Source: Punctularia strigosozonata HHB-11173 SS5
Taxonomy: Eukaryota; Basidiomycota; Agaricomycetes; Corticiales; Punctulariaceae
Assembly (NCBI RefSeq): GCF_000264995.1
Contig: NW_006767434.1
Location: forward strand, 2,010,004-2,074,003
Length of the DNA: 64,000 nt
Direction of reading: 5' to 3'
This document shows, one piece after another, positions 12,433 to 23,574 of the stretch. The translations under genes were made by a program, and so were the position numbers. Position 1 is the first letter of the stretch, and every line of letters starts with the position of its first letter. The notes below the pieces were generated by a model, which saw nothing but the letters and a program-made list of their open reading frames with translations, was not told where the DNA came from and ran no database searches.

Positions 12433-14105
12433 ATGAATAGTGAACAAGAAAATGAGGCAAAGAAAATTCGCCAGCAACGAGATCGGTATCGAACCCTCCT
12501 CAGGAAAATGAGGGCATCACTCGGTGACGCCGAATCACGGATCGAGGACCTGGAATCAGAGAATCTTGACTTGGAAGTTCAGCTCTGCAAGCTGAAGAAA
12601 TCGTGTGAAACATTATCCGAGGACAAAGCAGCGCTGGAGCAACGAGCAGCCGTTGACAAACCCCCGGCGTGGGATACTAGAAAGAGACGCAGCAGCCATT
12701 CGTCTGCGAGTCAAAGTGCTGCCGACATTATCGAGTTGTCCAGCGACTCCAGTGACTCAGAAGATGTCAAGACCGAGAAAGAGCCTCGTGGACATGTAAA
12801 GGCTAGTGACAGGTGACTCACCATAGTTTTTGCCAGGCTCACCCGTGAACTGCATTTGCAAGGGCAAACGAAGAGCTTCTACCGATTCAGTCAAAAAAGA
12901 AAAATACGGCGCTCTGTCCGTCCAACGACCGAAGCGAACAAAGCGATCCCATCGTCGCGAGGCTGAGGCAGCTACGGCTTCTCGTAAGCCAGACACATCA
13001 CAATCCCAGTTGATGCCTCCGGTGAGCAACAACGAGTGAGGTTCCCGCAGACCATCTTCATGTTCGCGTATATAGCGACCAGCATATACTACGGATATTA
13101 GTGATGTCCAGTGTTACAAGGTTTGTCACCAGACACATATAAGATTAAGACTCCACGGCTCAATCACTGTTCTGCAGTTCACGCGGCATCTCTTTCGCCA
13201 AGCGTTCGGAGGGAGCTCCCAGGCCATGACGATCCGTCTTCAGGATGGCCAGAGTGTCCTCCTTGTCAGGGCAGATTTTAACCCGCTGGTGCCCGATCGC
13301 CCCGGAGTCTCTGGGGAAGTGTGGATGGAACGCCCTGATATTGCCAAGACAAAGACATGGAAAGTGGTTGTGCGATCAGAAAGAGTAACACCACAGACAT
13401 GGGAGTATCGAGGTGACTATCAGGTTTCATGGAGTGGTGCAGTATGCCCAGCAGATTTTGCGAGGCAATCACTGAGTGTAGGTGTGGTGCCAGAGGTATG
13501 CGGTGGCCCAGGGTCTGACTAAGTGTGCCGATCAAAGATCCGTAAACTCTGGGCGACGGACATCGTGAAATGGACAACGATTGGGCACCCCTTGACTCTT
13601 ATGCGCGAACGAATTGCTGCAAGAAAGAAACGGGGTGAGTTTGTGCTACATGTCGTGATAGTTCTGGCTTGCACTTATTCACTTCTTTCCCCCGAACGCA
13701 GACAAGTCGGGTACGGACGTCACCATAAATGATGTGATTAAGGCACTCAGCTCTGGAGAGGAGGTCAGTCGTTTTGTAATCGGCGTTGACAGCAAGAGAT
13801 TCACCGAGTCACAGGTACTTGATTGTATCAAGATGCAATTTTTTGGATATGATACGGCGTTTGTCGAGAGGATCCGGACCACGGCAGGACTCATTGACGC
13901 CACCCCAGAAAATATTTCCCCACAGACAGCGGCTCGGGAACGTCCAACCCAAGCAGGCGAATCGGTCAGTGCAGAGACCACCTACCAGTTGCGCGCTCGC
14001 CGTAGTATTCCATTCCAGGCCCGCCACAAAGGCGATTTGTGTGATTCCGACATTGCCCAGAGCAGTACTAGTAATTTCAGTGATGAAGATGACCTTTATG
14101 CCTGA
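12433..14105 (+). CDS. Tandem paralogue B: coiled-coil protein with DUF6697-like domain
   Basis: Same plan as the gene upstream. From 12433 a coiled coil (IRQQRDRYRTLLRKMRASLGD, IEDLESENLDLEVQL) leads to an acidic Ser-rich segment (ELSSDSSDSEDVKTE). After an intron starting at 12796 follow a basic segment (GKRRASTDSVKKEKYG, RPKRTKRSHRRE), the MPP junction, YTTDISDVQCYK, and the domain with DGQSVLLVRADFNPLVPDRPGVSG and TPQTWEYRGDYQV. The C-terminal block is IKMQFFGYDTAFVERIRTTAG, followed by an acidic tail ending SNFSDEDDLYA. Intron places match paralogue A. The possible intron at 13764-13814 is 51 bases, free of stops, so it can be kept or removed without loss of frame. No function is known to me. 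Nuclear location is inferred from the basic segment. Confidence 0.75.
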
Positions 14106-14330
14106 ATGAAAGTGCGCGTAGAGTACAAAGTTGTAAGACTGTCGTGTCCGCGGTGCAACACGCATGTCAGATGAAAATCATGAGGATGTGCGGCCATTGT
14201 GCTCAAGTAATTCAATGTGGGCCCCTCGGCAGGTCACACTGTTTCTGTCACGGATTTTGACAAGCAGATGTGCAGTTTTCAGGCTGGAAGAGAGTCAAAA
14301 TATGGAATGAATAGAGGCGTAGGAACGTCC

Positions 14331-17300
14331 TCACCGCTTGGCTTGCTCATACAGCTTTAAAAGTCGCGTCAAGGCAACACAACCGACGGCGTGTCCTTTC
14401 CCTCTAGATAACGAGAAGTTTCCTGCAGTAACGTAGCCGATTATTGATTCCTGTAGTGCAGGTAGTTCACCCATCTGTGCCCTCCTGGTTAACGTAAAAC
14501 CATCATCGTTTGGATATTTACTAACCTCCTTTTCCTCGGGTATCTCGTCCTCGTCATGGACGGCGGTCGAGAGGCTCTTCCTACGCGCTTCGAGCGTCAG
14601 CCATTGCCTTGCTTCGTTATCGCAAATGGTGTGTATCAGAGCAAGGTTCTCCGGCGCTCCTCGGCCTGTCATGACGATTTTCACGCCCACTAATGCTGAT
14701 CGCAAAAGGTCTTGTGCAGATATTTGGGAACCCAAGTCACCGAAACCGCGTTTCATGCGAAGCTGGTTCACCTCCGCCAACAAAGCCGACGCCTGATCTA
14801 TGGTCTTGCCCAGCTTCCGGACGATTTCCTCCGTTGTAACCCCACGGAGAAGCCAGCAGTCGGGTCCCTTGACCTCAGCGTTTGCGTTGGCATCCGCAAC
14901 GTCCATCGCTTCCTCAGCGCTGATATCGCCTTCGTCGCTCTTTCCCCGGCCAGCTTCCTCTTCGTCACCCTCTTCGTCGCCGTCCTGTTCGTCGTCCTCT
15001 CCGTCGTCGTCCCTTAAGCTACGCTGAGTGCTGAGAAACCCTTGCTCTCGTTCCCGCGATTGAGGTGGTGGGGTGAGACCGAGTACAACCTCCCAATCCG
15101 CAGTCCATGGGCTCCGCGTACCCAGCCGCTCGTAATTTACTCGCTTTGCAGGTGGCGTCCGCTCCCAGCGGTCCCTTTCGGCTTTCTCGTGTTTCGCGGC
15201 GTCCTCGTTGTATGCAATGGTAGGCGGGTAGTCGCGAGGATAATACGCCATCCCAGCCTCGAAGGCCTGTACTGCACGTTCGCGTTGACCACCGACTCGC
15301 GTGCCTGTGTACACAAGCGACGAGAGGAATGGCATGCCCCACCCCGCTGGGACGATAAGAGACCAGCCATGAACGGCAGACGATGATGGGGCTGAGCTGG
15401 AACCTTCCAATCCATGCGACGCATTCTCGACAGAGCGTTGAATCAACAGTATTGGCACGCGGTTGTCGTCTGGTGTCGGATGAAGGGCGCTTCCGGGAAC
15501 AAGATTCTATAATGAGATCAAAATAGGTTCTAGGAGTTGAGTTGCTACGGTTATACCTCCGACTTTCTCTTGTCAATATCCTTTTTCTTGAACTTCGGTT
15601 GACTGAGGCTCTTCCTTGTATCGGACAGCCAGATATCACTTTGAGCAAGGGTAGTCGAAGGAGTCATCGCAACAGCAGTAAGGCTGGGATTACCGTTGCC
15701 ATGAGATGCGATCTTAGTGTTCTTGGGCGGGAAGCTGCGGCATCGAGTCAGTATATTGTGCATGAATTTGGGCGAGAAGAACAGACTCGAGTCTCGGATC
15801 CTCCACTGTGCATCCAATCACCATTCCGCGAGGCACCGATCCTGCAGATTGTAGATTCGCCAAAGACGACCAGAACTAACGCACGATAGATGAGGCTGTG
15901 CATCGGAGGGAGGTAATTTCAACGGACCTTTTTGAATTCTGGTCGCTGTTGGGTTTGGCATGGAGTGAGCGCACCGTGCAGAACCTGGCTTGCTTTCGGG
16001 CCCATGATCTCGAAGACGTTGACGCCATCCCGCAAATCTAGAATCTCGACCTCGTACTTTTTGGGTTCTCCCTGCTCATCCGTGGCGCCCTTGACCGTCT
16101 CCAGCGCGAAAGATGCGCTGGTCTGGAGAGCGCGAAACACATCCTCGAAAGCGGCCGGATGACAGCGTATCCAGACCGTTCGTTCTCTATGTGGTTCATA
16201 GTTCGGAGCAAAGATCTCTACATCTTTGCCTTTTCTCTTTGCCTTGCCCCTTGATCCTGCCTTCTTCTCGTGCGTCTGATGGGACGGTCCAGCATCGGCC
16301 GTGTTCGGCCGCCAGATTATGGTAGCTGGTGCAATCAATCCGAGGGGGTAACGGCCGTAGTGATATAAATGCGTCTCCATGACCTTTGTACCGGACGTGA
16401 ACCTGCAGTATGTTCAACTAGGGGCTATTACTAGGCATTCGTATACGTACCGAATGGCGCCGGGGCTAGGTCCCTGGAAATCGCAACACTTCTCAAGCAG
16501 TAGAGCCACCATATCATGGTGACCTTTCATCTCAATCAAGGAGTAATAAGAAGCATCATGCAGAATCGATCCGTGCACACTGGCACGATGGGACGGTCTG
16601 TACGATTTTTCTGTTGGCGTCACAGCCTGCGGATAGGCAACGTAAGCGAAAGCAGTTTCATGGTGAGGTGCAGAGCCCACCAGTCTATAACCCCACATGT
16701 TTTCCATGTGCATACGCTTCGCGTGCCATATATGCGTCTCCAGCCACGTTTTGTCCCCTACTCAACTTCAAGATCAAGAAGGGCCGACATGGGTAGGCGA
16801 CGGTCACGTACGTTGGCGCTTCAGCAATTGTTCGGTTCGGGAAATACGATTCGCTTTTCCTCGTTTCGGTAGAGCGCGATTCGCTTTCTTCTTTTGCACT
16901 GGGTCCATCTACAGCGATGTAAAATCTCAACTTGGCCAGCAGACGAACAAGCGTCGCACCTCAGATCGAGCCTTTTCGCGCAGGCGAGCGGGCACTCGTC
17001 GGACGTCATGACTGGCTGCCCTGCGGCGAAGATGTCTTGGCAGCTCCTGCCACGCACGATAAGTACTAGCGCCTCTGTATATATGATCGTTGTGAGTGAC
17101 TTCGGTTCGTGACATGAAGATACATACCGTGCGCTCTGCATCGCGTCCTCCATAGCACGTATCTCAAAAGCTCGCGCCTATTTTTCAGTTCTCAGTTCAA
17201 GACCCATCCTGGCGTTGATCCTAGTAACTGACCTCCGCGAACCTCTCGACGTCGATGGTAGCGGGAAGGCCTTGCATACCTACGTAGCGCATTCTCTAGA

Positions 17301-17496
17301 CCGTGATGTGCATCACATTCAAATACTTACTATCTCCAGGCTGTGGCCGCGATGGACCTGCAGCAGCATTCTGCGTCTCGCTGCCTCCGACAGGGTTTTG
17401 TACGGCTATGTTGCGCGCAAGAACCGATTTCTGCTTCTTGCGCTCCCTTGCCGTTGTGGCCTCTTCCGCTTCTCCGTTTTTGCGTTTTGGAGCCAT
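14331..17496 (-). CDS. POP1: Ribonuclease P/MRP protein subunit POP1
   Basis: Largest protein of RNase P and RNase MRP, needed for tRNA 5' processing and pre-rRNA cleavage in the nucleus. The start at 17496 gives MAPKRKNGEAEEATTARERK, a basic nuclear-type N-terminus. The N-terminal POP1 domain follows (VERFAEARAFEIRAMEDAM-like, then the Arg-rich RRKRIALYRNEEKR). The conserved POP1 core reads MENMWGYRLV, KSYRPSHRASVHGSILHDASYYSLIEMKG. The POPLD domain is unmistakable: GWSLIVPAGWGMPFLSSLVYTGTRVGGQRE. A Glu/Asp-rich insert lies after it (DDDGEDDEQDGDEEGDEEEAG), then a C-terminal domain with GYVTAGNFSLSRGKGHAVGC. Many short introns break the 5' half; the last exon is 1.1 kb. The gene is divergent from the mitochondrial-protein gene at 17705. 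Confidence 0.92.
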
Positions 17497-17704
17497 GAGT
17501 CGGATGCGCGACCAATGCAAACGCCGAGATTGCCGTGGCGCAATAGAACGATCACGGTGAGCCAGCGCTGGAGACGCGCTCGGTCTTGGCTCTGCACGCG
17601 TCGTCGGGATTTGCCGTTGCACACAAGTCGCCCTTCGTCACGGCCAAGGTCGGACACAAAACTCGCTCAGGCCAGCTTCCACATAGACAGTTTGACTGGC
17701 CAGC

Positions 17705-18520
17705 ATGAGCGCTCTCCGTTTCGCTAACCGGATCCTCCCATCCTCTGCGCTAGTGGCGCCTACCCGTCGGTGGATCTCCACCACTCGCGTTACACGCGCG
17801 GAAGCTGTTAGCGTTGCGACACCGGCGGGAAACGTTGGGGCCGTAAAGACGGAAAGGAAACCTGTTGGTACGGCTTGTTCGCGCATGCGATTGTCCAACA
17901 AAATTCTAATCTACTGCGTGTAGGAGCGTTCCGTGGAGGGTATGTTCCGCATTCGTCTGCTGGAAACCCGCACAACAATGACACCCTGTAGCATCGTCGG
18001 GTTCCTCTTTGGGTTCTCGCTCGCCGCCTCGTACGCCGCGTACCACCTCCTTGATGAGTACAAGTTAGCGTCCGCTGCGCTTCAGGCCAGCGTGGAAGAG
18101 TTGCACGCCAGCACAGAGAAGGTATGTGTACCATTCGACAGACCGTGCCGGATGCATGGGCCCTGAATACCTTCACCGCAGATATCTGCACAGATACGAC
18201 GCATCGAGGCTGTTGAGAAGGATCTGAAGGCACTTTCTGGGACTTCGGCCAGCAAAGAGGATCTGTCGAAGATTCGCGCGGAGGTTAAGAAGTTGTATGA
18301 TGGCTTGCACGTCGGTACGCGACACATTGGATCTGTGATTCATCCATGCTCGTGGCTCACTTTACCTTCATTCAGAGTTCCTGGACCTGCGGAGTCATGT
18401 TTGGGGCATTCGTAAGTCCTTCGTTTCTGACCGGCCTGATCCCGTTCGCTCAACCCGTCGCGTGTAGAGCAAGACGTACATGCGTTATCGAAGAAAGATT
18501 CCACTACCCTTCGAGTGTGA
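17705..18520 (+). CDS. Small mitochondrial inner-membrane-type protein, six exons
   Basis: Function not known to me. Six exons close exactly in frame for 176 residues: 17705-17867, 17924-17939, 17992-18121, 18182-18314, 18376-18411 and 18468-18520. The N-terminus (MSALRFANRILPSSALVAPTRRWISTTR) is Arg/Ser-rich and lacks acids, a typical mitochondrial presequence. After GAFRGG comes one membrane helix (IVGFLFGFSLAASYAAYHLL), then a coiled coil (YKLASAALQASVEELHAST, IEAVEKDLKALSG, KIRAEVKKLYDGLHV) and a conserved-looking end (FLDLRSHVWGIQQDVHALSKK). The plan (presequence, one helix, coiled coil) is that of fungal proteins anchored in the inner membrane; a MICOS-like or respiratory-complex accessory role would be a guess. 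Exon 2 has only 16 bases. Confidence 0.85.
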
Positions 18521-20949
18521 TCCTACTTCCTTTACGGCGCTGTACATCCTCTGCTGTGATATCTATTGGACTTCTTCACCGGATCATCTACATCTCGTCA
18601 ATTGGTTCACGATCGCGTTCGGACGGGGCTGGCTAATCTTGAGGAAACACAAGAAGCCAGTCCAGGTGTTGATGCGTACCAGACCATCTCGGTCGCCATT
18701 GGAGTTGCGTTCGACGGACGCTGTGATTATTGGGGAACGATGCATGCGCATCCCATGAACATAAACACCGATCGGCGTAGTGGATGTGTTCCGTGCGCTG
18801 ATGAACGCTATCACCGCTAGACAACCGGCTTGAGGACAGCCGCCGCATCCCATCCTTCCGCTTCATATGGCATGAGCTCCTCTCTCCAGGTCCCTCTCTC
18901 AGCTGCACCGCTACATCCCTGCCAACTAGGGGCCTCAGTTTGTGCCTGACTAACTTTGCAGCGCAGGGGTGCGAAGTTGCCCATTCGCTGATTATCAATC
19001 AGGTGAGGGCGCAGGTTGTTTGTCCGAGAAAGCCACTTCGACGTCCCCGAAAAACTTGCGCGCCAACTCCCAATCCTCATCCGCGGTGTTAGGGTCTAAT
19101 TTCAGGACGAGCGAGTCAAACGCAGGAGTCGTGATGGTTGACAGAGAACGAGCAAGGTATAAGAGCGCATCGATTGCTCCCGTACCCTCCGGGAACGAGA
19201 GTGATAGACGATAGTCTTGAGCGAGAGGGTTCCCGAGAAGTGTGAGGACCCGCCCAAAACTGCATCGAACGGCTGAGGTTCAACTATCATCCTTGCAAAG
19301 CGTGTACTGAAACGTGCCCACGTAGCACACCGTGGTGTACATAGTCGTGTAGACGGAATGAACGCAAAACACCACTCGGTCGCAGCAAGACATTCAGGAC
19401 CTGGGTTCCACGCGTGTGGATATGCAGCTAAGCCTTTCCAGATTCGCCAGTGTCATCACCGTTCCAGTATCCGCGAGGTGCATCAGATGCGTCATCAGAG
19501 TTTCCTCGCTACAACCGAATTATAAATCCTTCGGTAGCGATTTGTGAGGGACGTGGCGGGAATCGGAGGCTCCAAGCTGTCCCATGGATCAGGGTAGACC
19601 AGATCGAGAGATGAGCGAGATATCGAAGGGATAGAAAGGAGAAAGTCAGTGAATTGACGTCCCTTTGTTCGGGAAGCCGAAAGCAGGATACTCTACAGTG
19701 CAGGGAAGGCGGCGAGCCCTGCTCACGGATCGAAGGACAGAGACCGGAGCTCGGGAAAGAAGTCGACGTCGGATTTGACCTCCCGAGAAGGGGTAAGACG
19801 GGTGTCGAGGTCGACCCGTGCACGAATGTTGGCGTAGCTCTAGACATAAGTCAGGGGTGCTGGTCCTTCTTGATAGGCAAGGAAGCGGTCCAGGTTATGT
19901 TTCGATACCGGTCGCACAAAGTTCCGCACCATGCAGAGTGATGGCTGCGACGCTCCCTGCATCATGCCAGCACCCATTCATTCCCTCCTTTATCTTCATA
20001 TTTAGGTGTCAAGCGCAAGAGAGCGTGTAGATCCAGGATGTGAGCCCATAGTGCGTTAAGAGCAAGATCCGACTAAGTAGCATGTCTTGTAGGTCAAAGC
20101 GACCGTGCAAAGTTTCGCTGCTTCCCGTCTAGGTGGACCACCATTCGAGTATCTGATACGTAGTTGATAATGTGTGTTAAGACGTCTTGTGTATACTGTG
20201 AGGGGCAACCGCCGATGTCGTTGAACAGCGTTGAACCAAATTAGGCGGTGCACAGTGAGCACGTGGCTCGGACACGGGCAACTCGGAGAGCCGATCGATG
20301 TCCCCTCCGTTTGCTTAGCACCTATGCGCTCGTGGCCACTACTACCGAACGCCTTGAAAGCGGTATCGTGGATTCGGACATTGGAACATCGCTGGTGCAC
20401 GTTTACACAAATGCCTGATTGAACATTGGGTCCGCATATCGATATGGTCATTTCCCGCAATGCGGGCATCGACGCAACGATACGGACAACAGTGGGCAGC
20501 TAACTGCTCGGGACCGGGATTATCCCCACTCAGTTACTTACCTCCGCATGAACAATCCCGCTCTGCTGATCTTGGTTCTCATCGGACGATGATGCTTCTC
20601 TACGATTACATCCGCTCTCACGTATACGCTTGCGATCGTACCCGCCGGCGGCTTTCCGAAACTGCTACTCCCGCCTGCATCTACCGTGGAGCTGGTCGAG
20701 ACTGTGACCGGCCATATGGTTATTCCGCGTCCCTTTCTTCAGGCACAGAATCGCTTCGCGGGCGAACGGACGACGTTTGCTATTCTCGCACGAGAGAAGA
20801 ACGCGGATCGTCCGCGATGCTTCACCGCTGGAGGTCGTCAATCGACCGATGTGTTCCTGTCGCTCTGCAGGTCCAGGCTGACCCGGTGCTGCGACGATGA
20901 TACCATCGAGGAGCGGCTCCTCCAGAGGCCTCCTGCGAGGACAAGAGCC
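18521..20949. other. 2.4 kb region with open frames but no gene assigned
   Basis: On the minus strand two stretches read like protein: at 19270-19000 a piece with LSLSFPEGTGAIDALLYLARSL and TADEDWELARKFFGDVEVAF, and at 20469-20056 a frame beginning MPALREMTISICGPN. On the plus strand 20640-20990 reads VELVETVTGHMVIPRPFLQAQ. I could not link these into one exon chain with clean splice sites, and stops interrupt the most protein-like frames. A decayed F-box/LRR type gene on the minus strand is possible; so is an unrecognised real gene. Confidence 0.35.
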
Positions 20950-20957
20950 TATATAAG
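20950..20957 (+). promoter_or_regulatory. TATA box of the hydrophobin gene
   Basis: TATATAAG stands 93 bases before the hydrophobin start codon, the usual spacing for a strongly expressed fungal gene. Confidence 0.7.
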
Positions 20958-21042
20958 CGTTTCTCCTCGCCCTTGTATGCTACAGCAGCGTTGACTTACC
21001 ACCCACAACCGCGACCACCCAACAAGCTCTTCACTTCTCACC

Positions 21043-21605
21043 ATGAAGTCTACTTTTGCTCTTTCGGTGCTCCTCGCCATCGTGGCTTCGGCCTCGGCTA
21101 CCGCAGTCAATGCCAACGAGAAGCGCGGCGTACCCCACGCCCCTCGCAAGCTTTACGCTCCTACTCGCGCCGCTAGTACGTGATACCTGTTTATCCGCGT
21201 GCTCGTTCTCACATGCGACTTAGCGGCCAAGAGGCAGACCACCTCCGCCACACCCTCTGCGGATACCTGCACCACCGGCCAGCTCCTGTGCTGTGACGAG
21301 CTCACAGCTGTAAGCTGCTCCATCTACTACATTTATGCCCGACGCACAAACCTGACATCTCCACAGGCTGACAGCCCCGATGCGACCAATGCGTTGGCTT
21401 CCATCGATGTAACATTGACGTCCTCCGAGGATGTTGGTCTAGGGTGCTCCACTCTTACCACTGACGGGACTTGCGACGGTACCCCTGCCTGCTGCGGAGG
21501 TACAATCGTAAGTGCGAGCAGCTGACCGCCTCGTCCTGTCACTGATCGTGCCCACAGAATGGTGCTGTGTCCATCGGTTGCGAGGCCGTTACGCTTGCCC
21601 AGTGA
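21043..21605 (+). CDS. Class I hydrophobin
   Basis: Small secreted amphipathic protein that self-assembles at air-water and wall surfaces of hyphae and fruit bodies. Four exons close in frame: 21043-21175, 21224-21309, 21367-21507 and 21558-21605, giving 135 residues. MKSTFALSVLLAIVASASATA is the signal peptide. The eight cysteines follow the hydrophobin order C-CC-C-C-CC-C: DTCTTGQLLCC, a long loop, GLGC, DGTC, TPACC and IGC. The 31-residue third loop and spacing fit class I. Between signal peptide and first Cys lies a long segment with two Lys-Arg pairs (residues 27-28 and 47-48), possible Kex2 sites. A TATA box lies 93 bases upstream. Three introns are 48-57 bases. Confidence 0.95.
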
Positions 21606-22056
21606 AGCACCTTCTCAAACATTTAGTCTTTAACATTGCACTTGCCCTATAACTTTCGCATTATTTCACTGTAATAAATATGTGTGTAGCTCACTGCCAG
21701 ATTGAAGATTGTTCCCTGCATATACTTTGTTACGTTCCACTATCAAAATTTGTCCTTTGTCCAAATTCGCTTCGTCTCATTCGCGGTTTAAACATTTCCC
21801 GCGCTCGTACACCTGATCCATCGTTGTAATTATGTCACTCTTTCGCCCTCACAGAATAGTAAAAGTCCGTAGTCCTTTGCCCCTTTCCATAGCAATGCCA
21901 CACCAGCAAGGCTTGACTGATAGCGACTTGTCCACGCCAATTCAATCTGAACATGAACTTACAAAAATTCGCAGAGACAGATGTACATGGGAAGAGGAAG
22001 ATGTTGTATGCGAAATTACTGTTGTACATGTACCTCGGAACAATGCATGCGCGACG
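21606..22056. other. Convergent 3' spacer
   Basis: AT-richer sequence between the 3' ends of the hydrophobin and the ARL8 gene. It includes an aataaa at about 21675, a plausible polyadenylation signal for the hydrophobin. The plus-strand frame 21832-22086 has no protein features. Confidence 0.4.
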
Positions 22057-23136
22057 TCAGTGGCTACGTCCGGCAAGCCATTGTAAAACGATATCTCTGC
22101 GAGAGAAGACGAGATGAGTATCGTGAGCTATAAGTACCCGTCAGTGCTCACAGGTTGTGCTGGCTTTTCATGGAACACTTCATCCACGGGCGATCAGCGA
22201 GACTCTATAGATGGACACCATGTCGAATGGACGCACCGAATAGCACTACGAAGGGGTTATTCATGAGAACGAGTGCGATCAGGAACGGCACGAATACGCA
22301 CAGATACTGGCCTATCCTGTATCTTGCTGAGTTGTCTGGGGGGAACGATGGTATGAGCTTGAATAACAACCGAGACGATGACAAGCAAGCGGCTCACAGT
22401 GCTTGAATAATGTCGTTCACCGACGCATGGCCATCCAGATCGTTCTTGTTCCCTAAGACAAGCAACGGGACGCCTGATAGACTAGGTTGCGCAAGTAGCT
22501 GCTGCAACTCGAAGCGCGCGGTTTCGAAGTTGCCGTGCTGCGGGCGCGGGCGTTAGTTTACTGCGGTCTGCGGGTAGTAACGGCGAGCTCGTCCTACTCA
22601 CGTCGGTTGAGTCCACTACAAACCTGAAGGCAGGGCTTCAGCTGCGTCGGACACGGCGGGCAAAAGGGTGAGTCTCACACGATAGCATTCACGCCATTGC
22701 AGTACCGTTCCCACATCGACCTGAACTTCGGTTGACCTGGTCGAGGTGAATTTGGATTGGACATGCCAATGAATGGTAGATAGATATATCTAGATACGCA
22801 CCTGCAACGTCCCATACATTCATCGTCACGTTGCCTTTCCGAATTTTGCGGAAGTTGAAGGCAACGGTAGGTACCACATCCTCGCTCCACTGGCCGGAGG
22901 TAATCACGTTGACGAAGGATGTCTTGCCAGAAGCCTGTTGAGAGTACTCTTGAGAAGAGGTGGTTGCTCACGTCTCGGCGATGAGCTTACCTGCAATCCG
23001 ACTACGGTGATATCTGCGGTCTTGGAGAAGAACAGTCTACGCTGAACAGGTCAGGCCTGAGCGCTCTCGAACGCGTTCAAAGACAAGATCCGCACCCGCT
23101 CAGCCACTGAAAGAACGAAGAAAAGAATCCAGGCAT
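22057..23136 (-). CDS. ARL8: ARL8-type small GTPase
   Basis: Arf-like GTPase of lysosome/vacuole and vesicle positioning. The start at 23136 gives [20 protein letters not shown], the amphipathic N-terminal helix; it lacks Gly2, as in ARL8, so no myristoylation is expected. Exons 23136-23096, 23036-22991 and 22934-22802 join in frame. Motifs: G1 [12 protein letters not shown], switch I region [22 protein letters not shown]3 [23 protein letters not shown] (the ARL8 hallmark sequence), G4 [12 protein letters not shown]. The end is spread over small exons: VNDIIQAL, then after a long intron [18 protein letters not shown], then [12 protein letters not shown] and the stop at 22057. The C-terminal two exons were placed by similarity and are less certain. 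Confidence 0.88.
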
Positions 23137-23574
23137 AGCGCCCTTTGCTGCCTTGCCCGAAGTGCTGGGCGAATGAAAAGTACTTATGAGCAGCGAGCTC
23201 GACGCGGCGAGGGCTACGAAGCGAGAGCACCGCCACGCCGACGCGACGTCATGGCAGCGGGGCACGGCGCGGGGTTCTGGCACAACGCCCAAGCTTCGCG
23301 GCGAACGCTCGCTCGGTGCCGGTGCCGGCTTCAGCTGACCGCCATGGTCATCAGCGCGCGCCCAGCGTTCTGGCGACCGCCCCGCTCTGATGCGTATCGG
23401 ATGACGTCGGGGGCCGCACCGGACGCCCCGACCTCTGCTCTTGCAGCCCGCCAAGAGCGTCGCTCATGAGAGAACCCGAACCCAGTCCGCGCCAGTGCTA
23501 GTACTTATACGCGCCCTACCGCGCCCCGATCGCGTCCACATTATTCTCGCCATCAAATCACCCAACAGTTGGAA
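23137..23574. promoter_or_regulatory. Divergent promoter region, ARL8 and unknown gene
   Basis: GC-rich spacer of 438 bases between two divergent starts. Long frames exist on both strands (23173-23469 plus, 23077-23454 minus) but they are mirror images of one another and lack protein features. Confidence 0.4.

Noticed and set aside
23077-23469. Frames on both strands in the ARL8 upstream region
   Set aside because: Opposite-strand frames in GC-rich DNA that mirror each other; ARL8 starts at MPGFF and needs no extension.
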